Counted from the first letter of the stretch, positions 1-8,465 are shown. The stretch is 64,000 nt of DNA from Capnocytophaga gingivalis ATCC 33624 (GCF_000174755.1 NZ_ACLQ01000035.1:124001-188000); one strand, 5' to 3'. Made by a program: numbers and translations. The notes: generated by a model from the letters alone, not told the origin.

Positions 1-1
1 T

Positions 2-301
2 TCAGGATTGGGTATCGGTATGGATAGGCTTATTATGTTCCTTACCAACAACGAGACTATACAGGAAGTACTCTTCTTCCCTCAGATGCGCCCTGAACAC
101 AAGGAAGTAGAACTCTCCGAGGACGAAAAACTAATCCTTGACCTGCTTAAAAAGGATAACAAATTACCTTTGGAAGACCTTAAGGCTAAGACCGAATTTT
201 CCAATAAGAAATGGGACAAGGCTATCAAGGGACTTACCGCTAAGAAAGTAGCAGCTGTCAGCAAAGAGGGGGAAACGCTTTTTGTTTCTATTAATAGCTA
301 G
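2..301 (+). CDS. lysS: Lysyl-tRNA synthetase, C-terminal part (cut by window edge)
   Basis: The reading frame is open from the window edge and begins with S-G-L-G-I-G-M-D-R, the class II synthetase motif 3 that binds ATP, followed by the LysS-typical run to PQMRPE. LysS charges tRNA-Lys in the cytoplasm. After the catalytic core comes a charged tail of about 65 residues ([14 protein letters not shown] onward, ending in VSINS), an extension I associate with Bacteroidetes LysS; its role is unknown to me. Only the last 99 residues are present, so the N-terminal OB-fold and motifs 1 and 2 lie outside. A strong hairpin terminator follows 40 bases after the stop. Confidence 0.93.
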   Translation, partial: SGLGIGMDRLIMFLTNNETIQEVLFFPQMRPEHKEVELSEDEKLILDLLKKDNKLPLEDLKAKTEFSNKKWDKAIKGLTAKKVAAVSKEGETLFVSINS

Positions 302-341
302 TGATTAGAGGCTATACTGCCAACGGATTAACATAACAAAG

Positions 342-369
342 CCCCGAGCCTTATAGCTTGGGGTTTTTT
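342..369 (+). terminator. Rho-independent terminator of lysS
   Basis: CCCCGAGC pairs with GCTTGGGG (one G-U pair) around a 6-base loop and is followed by six T residues. It sits between lysS and the convergent immunity-type genes. Confidence 0.85.
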
Positions 370-387
370 CATCATTGCATAGCAACA

Positions 388-876
388 TTATATGGAATCA
401 TAGGCATCTCCGTATGAGATAAAATCCTCTTGCAACCAGTACCATTGTTGTCCTTTGCAGGCATAGATTCGCTCCAACAATTCTGTAAAACTCTTAGCAA
501 TAATAGCCTGCTCGCCCACCACTCCATAGCAATCCCAAAAGCTATCGTAACAATATCCCCATCTGTCTTTTGACAAATCAATGGTGATATATTGAGAGTT
601 ACTATCATCAGCTATAAGAAACCAATTATGGCTGATATCCTCCTTATGTTCTTCTCCTATAAGTACTTTATTGGCTCTTTCAAATTCCGTTAGTCCCACT
701 ATTTTTATCGAATAGGGAGCCTTTGGAAAGAAAACAATAGAATGATAGTTTTCCAAATAAAACGTCAGATCTTCAGGAAGTCCTGAAGGTACATTTTTAT
801 GGGGTATAGACAATTTTTGAACCATACACTCTTTGTCTCTCTCTATTTCTACAATTATTTCATTGATTTTTCGCAT
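388..876 (-). CDS. SMI1/KNR4 (SUKH)-like protein, probable immunity protein
   Basis: 162 residues, cytoplasmic by lack of a signal peptide. The centre has the pattern of SUKH proteins: W-F-L-I-A-D-D, then I-T-I-D-L and W-G-Y-C-Y-D, followed by a C-terminal helix (SFTELLERIY). SUKH proteins commonly neutralise toxins of polymorphic toxin and contact-dependent systems. It is the last gene of a minus-strand array of similar small genes with no intact toxin beside it. The N-terminal half is divergent, so the family assignment is by pattern and not certain. Confidence 0.65.
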   Translation of the reverse strand: MRKINEIIVEIERDKECMVQKLSIPHKNVPSGLPEDLTFYLENYHSIVFFPKAPYSIKIVGLTEFERANKVLIGEEHKEDISHNWFLIADDSNSQYITIDLSKDRWGYCYDSFWDCYGVVGEQAIIAKSFTELLERIYACKGQQWYWLQEDFISYGDAYDSI

Positions 877-895
877 AAGATAAACTGAGCACCAG

Positions 896-1132
896 CTATT
901 TTCCTAATTTTATTTTCTTCCCTTTAAGGGTATAAGTTCTTTCTAAAGATATGCCAATCAATCGTTTTGAACTATCAACTATGTATTGAGATAAATTGTT
1001 GTAATCATTAAAGTCAAAAGGAACTACGACAGAATATTTCTCATAGACTTTTTGCGAAAAATTATAAAATTGGTCTATATATGTCTCTTTTATAGATATA
1101 GTTAGAATATTCTTATAAACATCTATTATCAT
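896..1132 (-). CDS. Small unknown protein, probable immunity protein
   Basis: 78 residues; I do not recognise the family. No signal peptide or membrane segment is visible; the C-terminus is basic (TLKGKKIKLGK). Its ATG overlaps by two bases the stop of a short reading frame that looks like the very end of a toxin gene (1129-1197), and it lies between immunity-type genes. Position and size suggest an orphan immunity gene; this is inference from context. Confidence 0.55.
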   Translation of the reverse strand: MIIDVYKNILTISIKETYIDQFYNFSQKVYEKYSVVVPFDFNDYNNLSQYIVDSSKRLIGISLERTYTLKGKKIKLGK

Positions 1133-1197
1133 AATGATTTACACCCTCTTGCTTTACTTTTAGTTACATACACTTGTCCAGCTTTTCTATTCTTCTG
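1129..1197 (-). pseudogene. Remnant of a toxin gene C-terminus
   Basis: A 22-codon open stretch reads QKNRKAGQVYV then TKSKARGCKSL and stops at a TGA that overlaps the ATG of the next gene (ATGA overlap). It is closed upstream by an in-frame TGA with no start codon, so it is not a gene by itself. A basic, lysine-rich tip joined to a small gene by ATGA overlap is what remains when a toxin-immunity pair loses its toxin. The toxin family cannot be told from this. Confidence 0.45.
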
Positions 1198-1229
1198 TCA
1201 GCTCATTAAAATTCATGTCATTATGAAGA

Positions 1230-1475
1230 CTAAATATACAATTTGTCTACCAGTTCCTCTGCCAATATTCCTGATTCTGTCAGTTCATAATCTTTATCAA
1301 AGCCATATATATCAAGATAATCTAATGCTAAATCTCTTATTTTATCCATATCATCTTCAGATAACTCAATAATGACTATATGATTATCCTTATAGAAAAC
1401 GTTAGTAATTATAGATTGTTTTATCAAATCCTGCAAAAAATAATATTGTTTTATCGTTAATTTCACTCTTTGCAT
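1230..1475 (-). CDS. Small acidic unknown protein, probable immunity protein
   Basis: 81 residues, rich in Asp, Glu and Ile (ELSEDDMDKIRDLALDYLDIYGFD), no signal peptide. Family not recognised. The start codon lies inside the last codons of a decayed upstream reading frame (11-base overlap with the remnant that ends at 1463), the arrangement of a translationally coupled immunity gene. Small acidic proteins in this position commonly bind basic toxin domains; no function is claimed beyond that inference. Confidence 0.55.
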   Translation of the reverse strand: MQRVKLTIKQYYFLQDLIKQSIITNVFYKDNHIVIIELSEDDMDKIRDLALDYLDIYGFDKDYELTESGILAEELVDKLYI

Positions 1476-1740
1476 AATCTTTTTGCTTTTTTAGTTGAAG
1501 TTGGATTAACAGATATAATTTTACCCGTTGTTGGATTAATAACTACTTCGGCTTATCTTTTTTCTACATAGAAGGACAATATATCACCATAGTTATAGGG
1601 ATTTCTAATATATCCATTTCTATTTAGATAAATTGGTGTTTGTTGAATGTTCCTTATTTCTAAAAATATTCCTATCTTCCAAAGAAAAAAGACGGGATAT
1701 TTACATCAAACAGATAGGATATATTCCATAAATTAACTAT
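1463..1740 (-). pseudogene. Decayed toxin C-terminal region
   Basis: Three adjoining open stretches read like one broken coding sequence. About 1680-1740 gives NLWNISYLFDV then NIPSFFFGR; 1553-1678 gives KIGIFLEIRNIQQT, NRNGYIRNPYNYG, DILSFYVEKR and a TAA; 1463-1552 continues in the same frame as EVVINPTTGKIISVN, PTSTKKAKRLCKE and a TGA. The last piece (xNPTTGKIxSVNPTSTKK) resembles the C-terminal tip common in polymorphic toxin domains. One frameshift near 1678 and one stop at 1553 separate them. No start codon or N-terminal delivery domain is present. Confidence 0.5.
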
Positions 1741-1762
1741 TCCTCTACTTTGGGATTATCTT

Positions 1763-2281
1763 TTAACCATTCTTAATGTTCTTTGCTTCATTGAGTAAAA
1801 AGGCTCTATCTACATCAGAATTATCGTTAGGAATACACTCAACGTTGATATAGACTTGCTCTCTCGGCTGATTGATTGAGAAAATACCCTCTTGATCCAA
1901 TTTTTGCATCGCTTGTACCATTGCCGAGATTCTTAGTTCAAACTCTCGTTCTATTTCATCTTCGTCTTCCATATTAAGAATACTAGGATAAGTATCTAAC
2001 AAGGTTTGAACAGGTTCGAAATATTCCTCACCAAAAGCGTAATAAGGTGAATCAGCAAAGTTCCATTTGTATAACCAAATTTCTTCTTTGGGATGTTTAG
2101 GTATCTCTCTTTCTAATGCTTCAAAAGACCAAGCTGATAGAATAGGTGCATAGCCCTCGGCAGGAGCAAGTAATACACAATTGTAATAATGTTCCTTGTT
2201 CTTAAACAATTCCAAGAATGCTTCTTTAGCACACTTATAGATAAGCTGACTTAATACTTCTGTTCGCGCTTCTTCTGTCAT
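1763..2281 (-). CDS. DUF4303 family protein, probable immunity protein
   Basis: 172 residues, no signal peptide. It fits DUF4303: an N-terminal helix (AKEAFLELFK), the core YNCVLLAPAEGYAPILSAWSFE, and W-L-Y-K-W-N-F-A-D-S-P-Y. DUF4303 proteins are often found beside SMI1/KNR4 genes in immunity arrays. It stands 47 bases downstream of the SMI1 gene at 2329-2766, probably in the same transcript, and is followed by a decayed toxin region. Confidence 0.72.
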   Translation of the reverse strand: MTEEARTEVLSQLIYKCAKEAFLELFKNKEHYYNCVLLAPAEGYAPILSAWSFEALEREIPKHPKEEIWLYKWNFADSPYYAFGEEYFEPVQTLLDTYPSILNMEDEDEIEREFELRISAMVQAMQKLDQEGIFSINQPREQVYINVECIPNDNSDVDRAFLLNEAKNIKNG

Positions 2282-2328
2282 TTTAATTTGATGCTACTTG
2301 TTGAAAATATTGAGGGTTTATTACCTAA

Positions 2329-2766
2329 TTATGGCAAAGTGGTATGTTCTAAAATGGTTATAAACTCGGTAAATGTATCACATACAAAGTAGGTATTGCA
2401 ATCGCTATTGGAAGCCTCAAAAAAGTGAGAATGGTCATAAAAATAAATCCCTTTGGAGAAATCACCCACGTCTGTGGTTACTAAAAGGAGCATCCCTCCT
2501 CCTGGATCTGTCCCGATGACAAGGCTTTTGCTCGGAAAATCCTCACTGAACTCTTCATAGGTTTCTATACATTCTTTTATATCGTAGAAAAGATCAAACA
2601 TAATGTATTCCTCTATATCTTTTACATAGAAATAGGCTTCATCAATGATAGCTCCGTCATTTTGGGTTAAAAAATTAAAATAATCATCGGGCAAGGTAAA
2701 GCCTAAAAACTCCTGAAAAGCAAGGGTTTTTGCTTCACTACCTTTGTTAATTGCTTCTATTCTCAT
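2329..2766 (-). CDS. SMI1/KNR4 (SUKH) family protein
   Basis: 145 residues. Typical SUKH features are visible: FLGFTLPDDYFNFLTQNDGA near the N-terminus, then L-V-I-G-T-D-P-G-G-G, G-I-Y-F-Y-D-H-S, and a C-terminal helix ending in FTEFITILE. The family neutralises nucleases and other toxins in the cytoplasm. First gene of the minus-strand immunity array; a TATCTTTG -7 element lies about 95 bases upstream. Confidence 0.85.
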   Translation of the reverse strand: MRIEAINKGSEAKTLAFQEFLGFTLPDDYFNFLTQNDGAIIDEAYFYVKDIEEYIMFDLFYDIKECIETYEEFSEDFPSKSLVIGTDPGGGMLLLVTTDVGDFSKGIYFYDHSHFFEASNSDCNTYFVCDTFTEFITILEHTTLP

Positions 2767-2859
2767 ACTAAAGCTGTTTAACCTTTTTAGAGGTGTAAAA
2801 GTTCCTCAAATTAATAATTTTGGTACAAAAAGAAAGCACTAAAACTCAGTAACTTTGGG

Positions 2860-2867
2860 CAAAGATA
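2860..2867 (-). promoter_or_regulatory. -7 element for the immunity array
   Basis: TATCTTTG on the minus strand matches the Bacteroidetes -7 consensus TAnnTTTG and points into the 2329-2766 gene. I see no clear TTG at the expected -33 spacing. Confidence 0.5.
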
Positions 2868-2925
2868 CAATAAATAAATGGATTATTTTTTTTAAGTGTA
2901 GAAAAAAGAGAATCTAAGAGTAATA

Positions 2926-3042
2926 ATGTCCTATTACTACTTCAACAATGGAGTAAAATGGCAACTTTCTGTGAATATAGTTGGATCTATTAAGCAAGAA
3001 GAAATTAGACTTAGCTTACGTTCAATTGGATGGAAACCCTAA
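2926..3042 (+). CDS. Possible 38-residue protein or gene fragment
   Basis: ATG to TAA open frame giving MSYYYFNNGVKWQ then LSVNIVGSIKQEE, ending SIGWKP. It is about 70 bases downstream of a plus-strand TAACTTTG element. Composition looks protein-like, but length and lack of any recognisable family make it equally likely to be a remnant of a longer gene. Confidence 0.25.
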   Translation: MSYYYFNNGVKWQLSVNIVGSIKQEEIRLSLRSIGWKP

Positions 3043-3144
3043 AGCTGGAAATCACAAAGATTTATTAGGGTTTATCTTCAAGTTTCTCAAAAATGTATAA
3101 CAATTTTTAACGTTTTACATACTGCATAATATCTAATTTTGTTG

Positions 3145-3152
3145 TATTTTTG
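3145..3152 (+). promoter_or_regulatory. -7 element of the 773-residue receptor gene
   Basis: TATTTTTG fits TAnnTTTG and lies 44 bases before the ATG. No good -33 TTG at standard spacing. Confidence 0.45.
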
Positions 3153-3196
3153 TGATAGAAAACTAACTACCATTTTCATTAACCAAAAATATAAAG

Positions 3197-5518
3197 ATGA
3201 AAAATATTATCCTATCACTACTCTTAATCATTAGTGCCACCACTGCTGCACAGACTACTTTTAGAGGCACATTGGTCAACCCCGATCAGAAACCCGTCAG
3301 TGATGCAAATATTATCCTGATGTCGCTCCCTGATTCTACCTTAGTAAAGGGAGTTATCAGCAATGGACATGGTTCTTTTGAACTACCCAATCCCGCTAAC
3401 AGCAAAAAGGTGCTTATTAAAATCACACATTTGGAATATCAAGGGGAAGTATTTCCTCCTACAAGTAGTAATTTGGGTACGATTGTTCTAATTCCCACTT
3501 CTAATGAATTAGATGCTGTGGTTGTTACTGCTCGCCGCCGTCCTATTTTGGAACAGAAAGGTACTCGCATTAGTACCAATGTAGCACAATCTACCTTGCA
3601 AAAATTGCCCACTACCGATATGCTATTGAACTTTCTACCTGGGGTTAGTACTTCCTATACAGGCGGTGGTTTCGAAGTTTTTGGCAAGGGGAATCCCATC
3701 TTCTATATTAATAATCGCAGGGTGCGTAACCTTGATGAAGTGTATCAGCTATCTCCAAAAGATATTGAGCGTATAGAGATGGAAACCCAACCAGGTGCCG
3801 CTTTCGATAATACAGTAGGCGCTGTTATCTACATCATACTCAAAAAGAAACCAGGAGATGGACTTAGTGGGGCAGCTGAAAACACCTTCTATTTCTTCAA
3901 AAAAGGCATAATGGATGAAACTTGGCTAAGCCTCAACTATCGTAAAGGGAAAACCGACTGGTTTACAAGCATAAGTAATGATAATCATTTTAACCAAGAA
4001 GACTATAATGTAGCTCAGGATTTGCAAGTATTTACCCAAAATAACCAGTGGCGAGTACTCAATGATGAAACCCGTCAAAATCAGCACAAAAACATCAAAA
4101 CAAAGATAGGATTTGCACACGAATTCTCTGAAGAACACTCTCTGGGTATGAGCATAAGAGGGAGTATTATACCTTTCATCGGACATAACTTTAGCACTCA
4201 AGAAACGACCACTTATAAGAACCAATTGCTTACTGCTCGGGGGCGCAACGAGTATGACCAATTTGAGCAAGACAAAAAACTCAGTGTCAATGCCTATTAC
4301 GAAGGCAAACTCACTGATGTGCTAAAAATGCAAACTGATGTGGATTATATCGGTCTGCGTTCTGATAATACTTCAGACATTGTCGAGCACAACCTCCTTA
4401 ATACAACCTCTCGCAACGTACACACGCATTCCGATGTGATTTCCGATTGGTGGGGACTCAAGACCACCTTCTTTCAACAGTTAGGCAAAGGGACTCTTGG
4501 CTATGGTGTTGAGGTAAGTAACCTACACCGCACTGAGAATTACCAAGACAATGTACTTTCTGCTTTTAATGTTAAAAATACCGAAACTCGTTCGGATGCT
4601 TTTCTTAGTTTTTCCTATCCTATCAAAAAGGTAAATCTAAAACTTGGCACACGCTATGAGTATGCTGATTTTGATTATTATGAAAACGAGCAGAAAAGTG
4701 AAGCGAAAAGTAAGACCTATCGAGATTGGTTGCCTAATGTATCGGTGGCTTTCCCTTGGGAGAAAACTCAAATAACTTTCAGCTATGCTCGCAAGATTAA
4801 GCGCCCTGCCTTCCATGATCTCAGTGACTACAATAGCTATGTTTCTTCTTTCCTGTACAATCGCGGAAACCCTTATATTACACCTCAACTCACTGATGAG
4901 TGGAATACGCTGGCCACCTATGGACCTATATCAGCTTCCGTTACTTATTCCCATATTCACAAGGGAATTTATGCCGATTACCAACTCTCTTCTATCAACT
5001 CCGATGCGGTAGAAAAAATTCTTCATAATTATGACGATTTTAGCCTACTGAAATGTGCACTTAATGCTCAAAAACAAATAGGAAAGTGGATGCCTAAACT
5101 TACCCTTACCTATGAAAAGCCTTTTGCTGATAAGGTGTTTTACAAAAGTGAAGGACTTTTTTCAGTAGAATGGATGAACCAAATCACCCCTTCAGAAAAT
5201 TGGCTTTTTTTAGTTATGCTTCTCTATAAGAGCAAAGGATCTATGCAAGAAGCCTACATATACAAGCCTGGAAGTGGTGTATTTGTAGGAGTAGGGCGTG
5301 CATTCTTCCACCAATCACTTTCTGTATATGCTGTAGCCTCCGACTTTTATAATGGATTAAACCGACATGCCCGTATACAAAACTCATACATCAGTAACAG
5401 TACCGCTTATAGCTACAGTAATTTTAGTTTCAAGATAGGGATAAGCTATAACTTCAACACTACCCAAAGTAAATACAAAGGAAAAGAAATAAGTGAGGAG
5501 GAAAACAACCGGATGTAA
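3197..5518 (+). CDS. TonB-dependent receptor-like outer membrane beta-barrel protein
   Basis: 773 residues. Signal peptide about 1-18 (cleavage after TTAAQ). Residues about 20-105 form a carboxypeptidase-regulatory-like beta-sandwich (FRGTLVNPDQKPVSDANIIL). A plug-like segment follows from about 110 (ELDAVVVTARRRP; YINNRRVRNLDEVYQLSPKD), ending in a glycine/hydrophobic stretch, and the rest is beta-barrel. This architecture matches the outer membrane beta-barrel family of TonB-receptor relatives in Bacteroidetes, which import unidentified ligands through the outer membrane. The last residues are charged instead of the usual terminal aromatic. It stands alone; its 3' end meets the convergent DUF2797 gene with one base between them, so no ligand can be inferred from neighbours. 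Confidence 0.85.
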   Translation: MKNIILSLLLIISATTAAQTTFRGTLVNPDQKPVSDANIILMSLPDSTLVKGVISNGHGSFELPNPANSKKVLIKITHLEYQGEVFPPTSSNLGTIVLIPTSNELDAVVVTARRRPILEQKGTRISTNVAQSTLQKLPTTDMLLNFLPGVSTSYTGGGFEVFGKGNPIFYINNRRVRNLDEVYQLSPKDIERIEMETQPGAAFDNTVGAVIYIILKKKPGDGLSGAAENTFYFFKKGIMDETWLSLNYRKGKTDWFTSISNDNHFNQEDYNVAQDLQVFTQNNQWRVLNDETRQNQHKNIKTKIGFAHEFSEEHSLGMSIRGSIIPFIGHNFSTQETTTYKNQLLTARGRNEYDQFEQDKKLSVNAYYEGKLTDVLKMQTDVDYIGLRSDNTSDIVEHNLLNTTSRNVHTHSDVISDWWGLKTTFFQQLGKGTLGYGVEVSNLHRTENYQDNVLSAFNVKNTETRSDAFLSFSYPIKKVNLKLGTRYEYADFDYYENEQKSEAKSKTYRDWLPNVSVAFPWEKTQITFSYARKIKRPAFHDLSDYNSYVSSFLYNRGNPYITPQLTDEWNTLATYGPISASVTYSHIHKGIYADYQLSSINSDAVEKILHNYDDFSLLKCALNAQKQIGKWMPKLTLTYEKPFADKVFYKSEGLFSVEWMNQITPSENWLFLVMLLYKSKGSMQEAYIYKPGSGVFVGVGRAFFHQSLSVYAVASDFYNGLNRHARIQNSYISNSTAYSYSNFSFKIGISYNFNTTQSKYKGKEISEEENNRM

Positions 5519-5519
5519 T

Positions 5520-6317
5520 TTAAGAAAAACTAATTTCCACTACAAACCCCTCATGTCCGCGTACATTGAAGACGGTGTTATCCTCAAAGAGGAGGTATTG
5601 CCCCTTGATGCCCATAAGCCTACCCTGATATTGTAGGGTCTTGGGCATGGTAAGACTTGTAACCTTGGTAGGATACCTAAGAACGGGATAGTTGATATGA
5701 TAGATAGGTACTTCTTCACTGAAATAAGACAAGGTCTCTTGAGGGAGAAACGCCTTTAAGCCTTGTTTGATCGTATTGAGATCCACTACTTGGAGGGTAT
5801 TGGTCAGCATCTTGCGCCAATTGGTCTTATCGGAGATATGCGCTTTGAGGGCGACCTCCCCTATCCCTGCCAAGTAGCGGTTGGGTACCTCCAACATTAC
5901 CAAGGCCTCATGAGCGCCTTGGTCTATCCAGCGGGTAGGCATCTGTGTTTTGCGGGTAACACCTACTTTTACCTCACTGGAGTTGGCCAAGTAAAGCAAG
6001 TGCGGTTGTAGCTGTACCTGCTGTTCATAAGCCAAATCCCTGTCCTCTATACCTAAGTGTGCCTTGCTCAGTTCTGGGCGGATGATCCACTCCCCCACCT
6101 CAGGAGCTTCAAAGAAACATTTCTTACAGAGTCCCTGCCTATATATCTCCTTGGATTGCCCACAGTGCAGACAGTGGTAACCGGCAAATCGTAAAGAGAG
6201 TTGTTGTCCTAATAGGTCGTTCATGGGTAGCTCTCCTTCTTCTAAAGAAAGGTAATACTGTATAGGGGTTTGCACCTCTGTTCGCATTTTTCTTAAAACC
6301 GTTTGGTAGGTATTCAT
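5520..6317 (-). CDS. DUF2797 family zinc-ribbon protein
   Basis: About 265 residues. A zinc ribbon is visible near residues 49-67 (C-L-H-C ... C-K-K-C), followed by conserved DUF2797 text (GVTRKTQMPTRWIDQGA). The function of the family is unknown. An open frame extends 23 codons further upstream, but a TACTTTTG -7 element at 6353-6360 would lie inside that extension, so the ATG at 6317 is preferred. Convergent with the receptor gene and divergent from the GH3 gene. Confidence 0.8.
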   Translation of the reverse strand: MNTYQTVLRKMRTEVQTPIQYYLSLEEGELPMNDLLGQQLSLRFAGYHCLHCGQSKEIYRQGLCKKCFFEAPEVGEWIIRPELSKAHLGIEDRDLAYEQQVQLQPHLLYLANSSEVKVGVTRKTQMPTRWIDQGAHEALVMLEVPNRYLAGIGEVALKAHISDKTNWRKMLTNTLQVVDLNTIKQGLKAFLPQETLSYFSEEVPIYHINYPVLRYPTKVTSLTMPKTLQYQGRLMGIKGQYLLFEDNTVFNVRGHEGFVVEISFS

Positions 6318-6352
6318 ATTTTTTGTACTTTTACGCTCGCTATAATGATTGA

Positions 6353-6360
6353 CAAAAGTA
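6353..6360 (-). promoter_or_regulatory. -7 element of the DUF2797 gene
   Basis: TACTTTTG on the minus strand, 36 bases before the chosen ATG; it decides the start of that gene. Confidence 0.55.
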
Positions 6361-6400
6361 GTAAAAATAAACCAAACCTCGAACATTTTTTAAAGAAAAT

Positions 6401-7930
6401 ATGGCTTTAACAATTATACATTCTATAGCTTCTTGGTTCTTGCGCAAGCGTATAGACCAGATAGAAGAATTCATCAAGCGCCCTCACGAAGTACAGGAAA
6501 ATGTATGTGCCAAGCTCTTAGAAGCGGCACAGAGTACCGAAATGGGTAAGCAATACGACTTTATCTCCATTCGTAACTATGAGGATTTTGCCTCGCGTAT
6601 CCCTATCTCTATCTACGAGGATATAGAGCCTATGATAGAGCGTGCCCGCCGTGGGGAGCAAAATCTTTTCTGGCGTACTCCTATCAAGTGGTTTGCCAAA
6701 AGTAGCGGTACAACCAATGCCAAAAGTAAGTTTATCCCCGTGAGTGAAGAAGCTCTTCAGCACTGCCACTATAAGGCTGGCAAAGATATGCTTTGCTTGT
6801 ATCTGAATAACAACCCCGACTCCAATCTTTTTACAGGAAAGAGCCTACGTCTTGGAGGAAGCAAGGAATTGTATGAGGAGAATGGCACCATCTTTGGCGA
6901 CTTATCCGCCATACTCATAGACAACCTCCCTTTCTGGGCGGAATTCAGCTGTACCCCTTCTACTAAAGTATCGCTAATGAGCGAATGGGAAGCCAAGATG
7001 AAGGCCATCATAGCCGAATCCTCACGTGAGAATGTAACCAGCTTGGTAGGCGTCCCCTCTTGGATGATGGTGCTCTTGAGGCAAGCGCTCGCCTATACAG
7101 GCAAAGAAAACGTACTAGAAATTTGGAAAAACTTAGAGGTATATTTCCACGGTGGGGTGAGCTTTGTCCCTTACCGAGAGCAATATAAGCAACTGATCCC
7201 CTCCGATAGTTTCCGCTATTATGAGACCTACAATGCCTCTGAAGGCTTTTTTGCCATACAGGACAGAAATAACAGCGACGAGATGCTGCTGATGCTAGAC
7301 TATGGTATATTCTATGAGTTTATCTCTATGGATAGCTTTGGCACCCCTGCTCAAAAAGCCATTCCGCTATGGGAGGTAGAGGTAGGTAAGAATTATGCCA
7401 TGGTAATCACCACCAATGCAGGGCTTTGGCGCTACCAGATAGGTGATACCGTACGCTTTACCTCCACCTCGCCCTATCGTATCAAGATCACAGGACGCAC
7501 CAAGCATCATATCAACGTATTTGGAGAAGAGCTTATCATAGAAAATACGGAAGAAGCACTCAAGAAAGCGTGTCACGAGCACCATTGTAGCGTGATAGAA
7601 TACACGGTAGCACCTATTTTCATGCAAGGCAACAAGAGCGGCGGGCACGAGTGGATCATTGAGTTCGAGACTGCCCCTGAGGATATAGAAGCCTTTACTC
7701 GCAGCTTGGATACTGCCCTAAAGGAACTCAACTCCGATTACGAAGCCAAGCGCTATAACGATATGACTCTTGCCATGCCTAAAATTCATATTGCTCGAAA
7801 GAACCTTTTCCACGATTGGCTTAAAGAAAATGATAAGTTGGGAGGCCAACATAAGATTCCGCGCCTGTCCAATACCCGTGATTATCTTGAGGCTATTTGG
7901 AAGTTAAAGGATAATAATGCCAATCAATAG
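6401..7930 (+). CDS. GH3 family acyl-adenylating protein
   Basis: 509 residues, full length for the family. The nucleotide-binding loop SSGTTNAKSKFIP starts at residue 101; a second motif YNASEG is at 277-282; the adenylate-binding region continues with LWRYQIGDTVRF and ITGRTKHHINVFGE. Plant GH3 enzymes adenylate acids such as indole acetate and jasmonate and join them to amino acids. Bacterial members share the fold, but their substrates are largely unknown. No signal peptide, so cytoplasmic. The ATG is 40 bases after the 5' end of the divergent -7 element, so the two genes have back-to-back promoters. Confidence 0.88.
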   Translation: MALTIIHSIASWFLRKRIDQIEEFIKRPHEVQENVCAKLLEAAQSTEMGKQYDFISIRNYEDFASRIPISIYEDIEPMIERARRGEQNLFWRTPIKWFAKSSGTTNAKSKFIPVSEEALQHCHYKAGKDMLCLYLNNNPDSNLFTGKSLRLGGSKELYEENGTIFGDLSAILIDNLPFWAEFSCTPSTKVSLMSEWEAKMKAIIAESSRENVTSLVGVPSWMMVLLRQALAYTGKENVLEIWKNLEVYFHGGVSFVPYREQYKQLIPSDSFRYYETYNASEGFFAIQDRNNSDEMLLMLDYGIFYEFISMDSFGTPAQKAIPLWEVEVGKNYAMVITTNAGLWRYQIGDTVRFTSTSPYRIKITGRTKHHINVFGEELIIENTEEALKKACHEHHCSVIEYTVAPIFMQGNKSGGHEWIIEFETAPEDIEAFTRSLDTALKELNSDYEAKRYNDMTLAMPKIHIARKNLFHDWLKENDKLGGQHKIPRLSNTRDYLEAIWKLKDNNANQ

Positions 7931-7979
7931 TAGAAAATGATTGTATAGCCTAATTCGTTAAGATGCAATAAAAATTACT

Positions 7980-8465
7980 ATGAAGAAAAATAGCATCAAA
8001 ATACTAATTACATTAGGATTGTTACTTTTTATTGTTTTTGATATTATGCATCTTATGGGGTGCTATGTATCCGTAAAATTTCTAATAGAAGATAATGTTG
8101 ACTCCAAAACCATAGATGTAATATATAATTTTGTTGATAAAGTTGCTTTTTTTTCCATAATCAATATTTTAATTATCTTCCTGGGGGGATATATTCTTTT
8201 GCTAAACAAGAGAACCATAGTTGAGAGAAAAAACAAACCTATCACTATTTTTGTTTGTACATACATTGTCCTGCAATTATCAGTTATACTTTATAACTAC
8301 TATGGATTAAAATCCAATAGTAAGCAAGATATAATAGAAACCAATGTTATGAAAAGTATAAATGATATGACCATAGGACTTTTTGCATTTCTCATTTTTA
8401 GCTTGATTATATGTTGTTTGATGGCACTATTTATCCATAAAAGACCTATAACTAATGATAAATAA
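7980..8465 (+). CDS. Four-helix membrane protein, unknown
   Basis: 161 residues with four hydrophobic helices at about 6-26, 48-71, 85-106 and 130-152. Both ends are lysine-rich (MKKNSIK; IHKRPITNDK), which suggests cytoplasmic termini. Family not recognised. It starts 49 bases after the GH3 stop, overlaps a possible 32-residue membrane peptide, and is followed by two more unknown envelope genes. Low similarity to known families suggests lineage-specific genes. Confidence 0.65.
   Translation: MKKNSIKILITLGLLLFIVFDIMHLMGCYVSVKFLIEDNVDSKTIDVIYNFVDKVAFFSIINILIIFLGGYILLLNKRTIVERKNKPITIFVCTYIVLQLSVILYNYYGLKSNSKQDIIETNVMKSINDMTIGLFAFLIFSLIICCLMALFIHKRPITNDK

Larger units (their letters stand above)
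2767..3196. other. 430-base gap between divergent genes
   Basis: Holds two opposed -7 elements: TAACTTTG on the plus strand at 2850-2857 and TATCTTTG on the minus strand at 2860-2867, two bases apart. It also holds a 38-codon open frame (2926-3042) and another plus-strand -7 element just before the receptor gene. Nothing else recognisable. Confidence 0.6.

Noticed and set aside
6317..6386. Longer start for the DUF2797 gene
   Set aside because: The added codons overlap the TACTTTTG promoter element and are not typical of the family.
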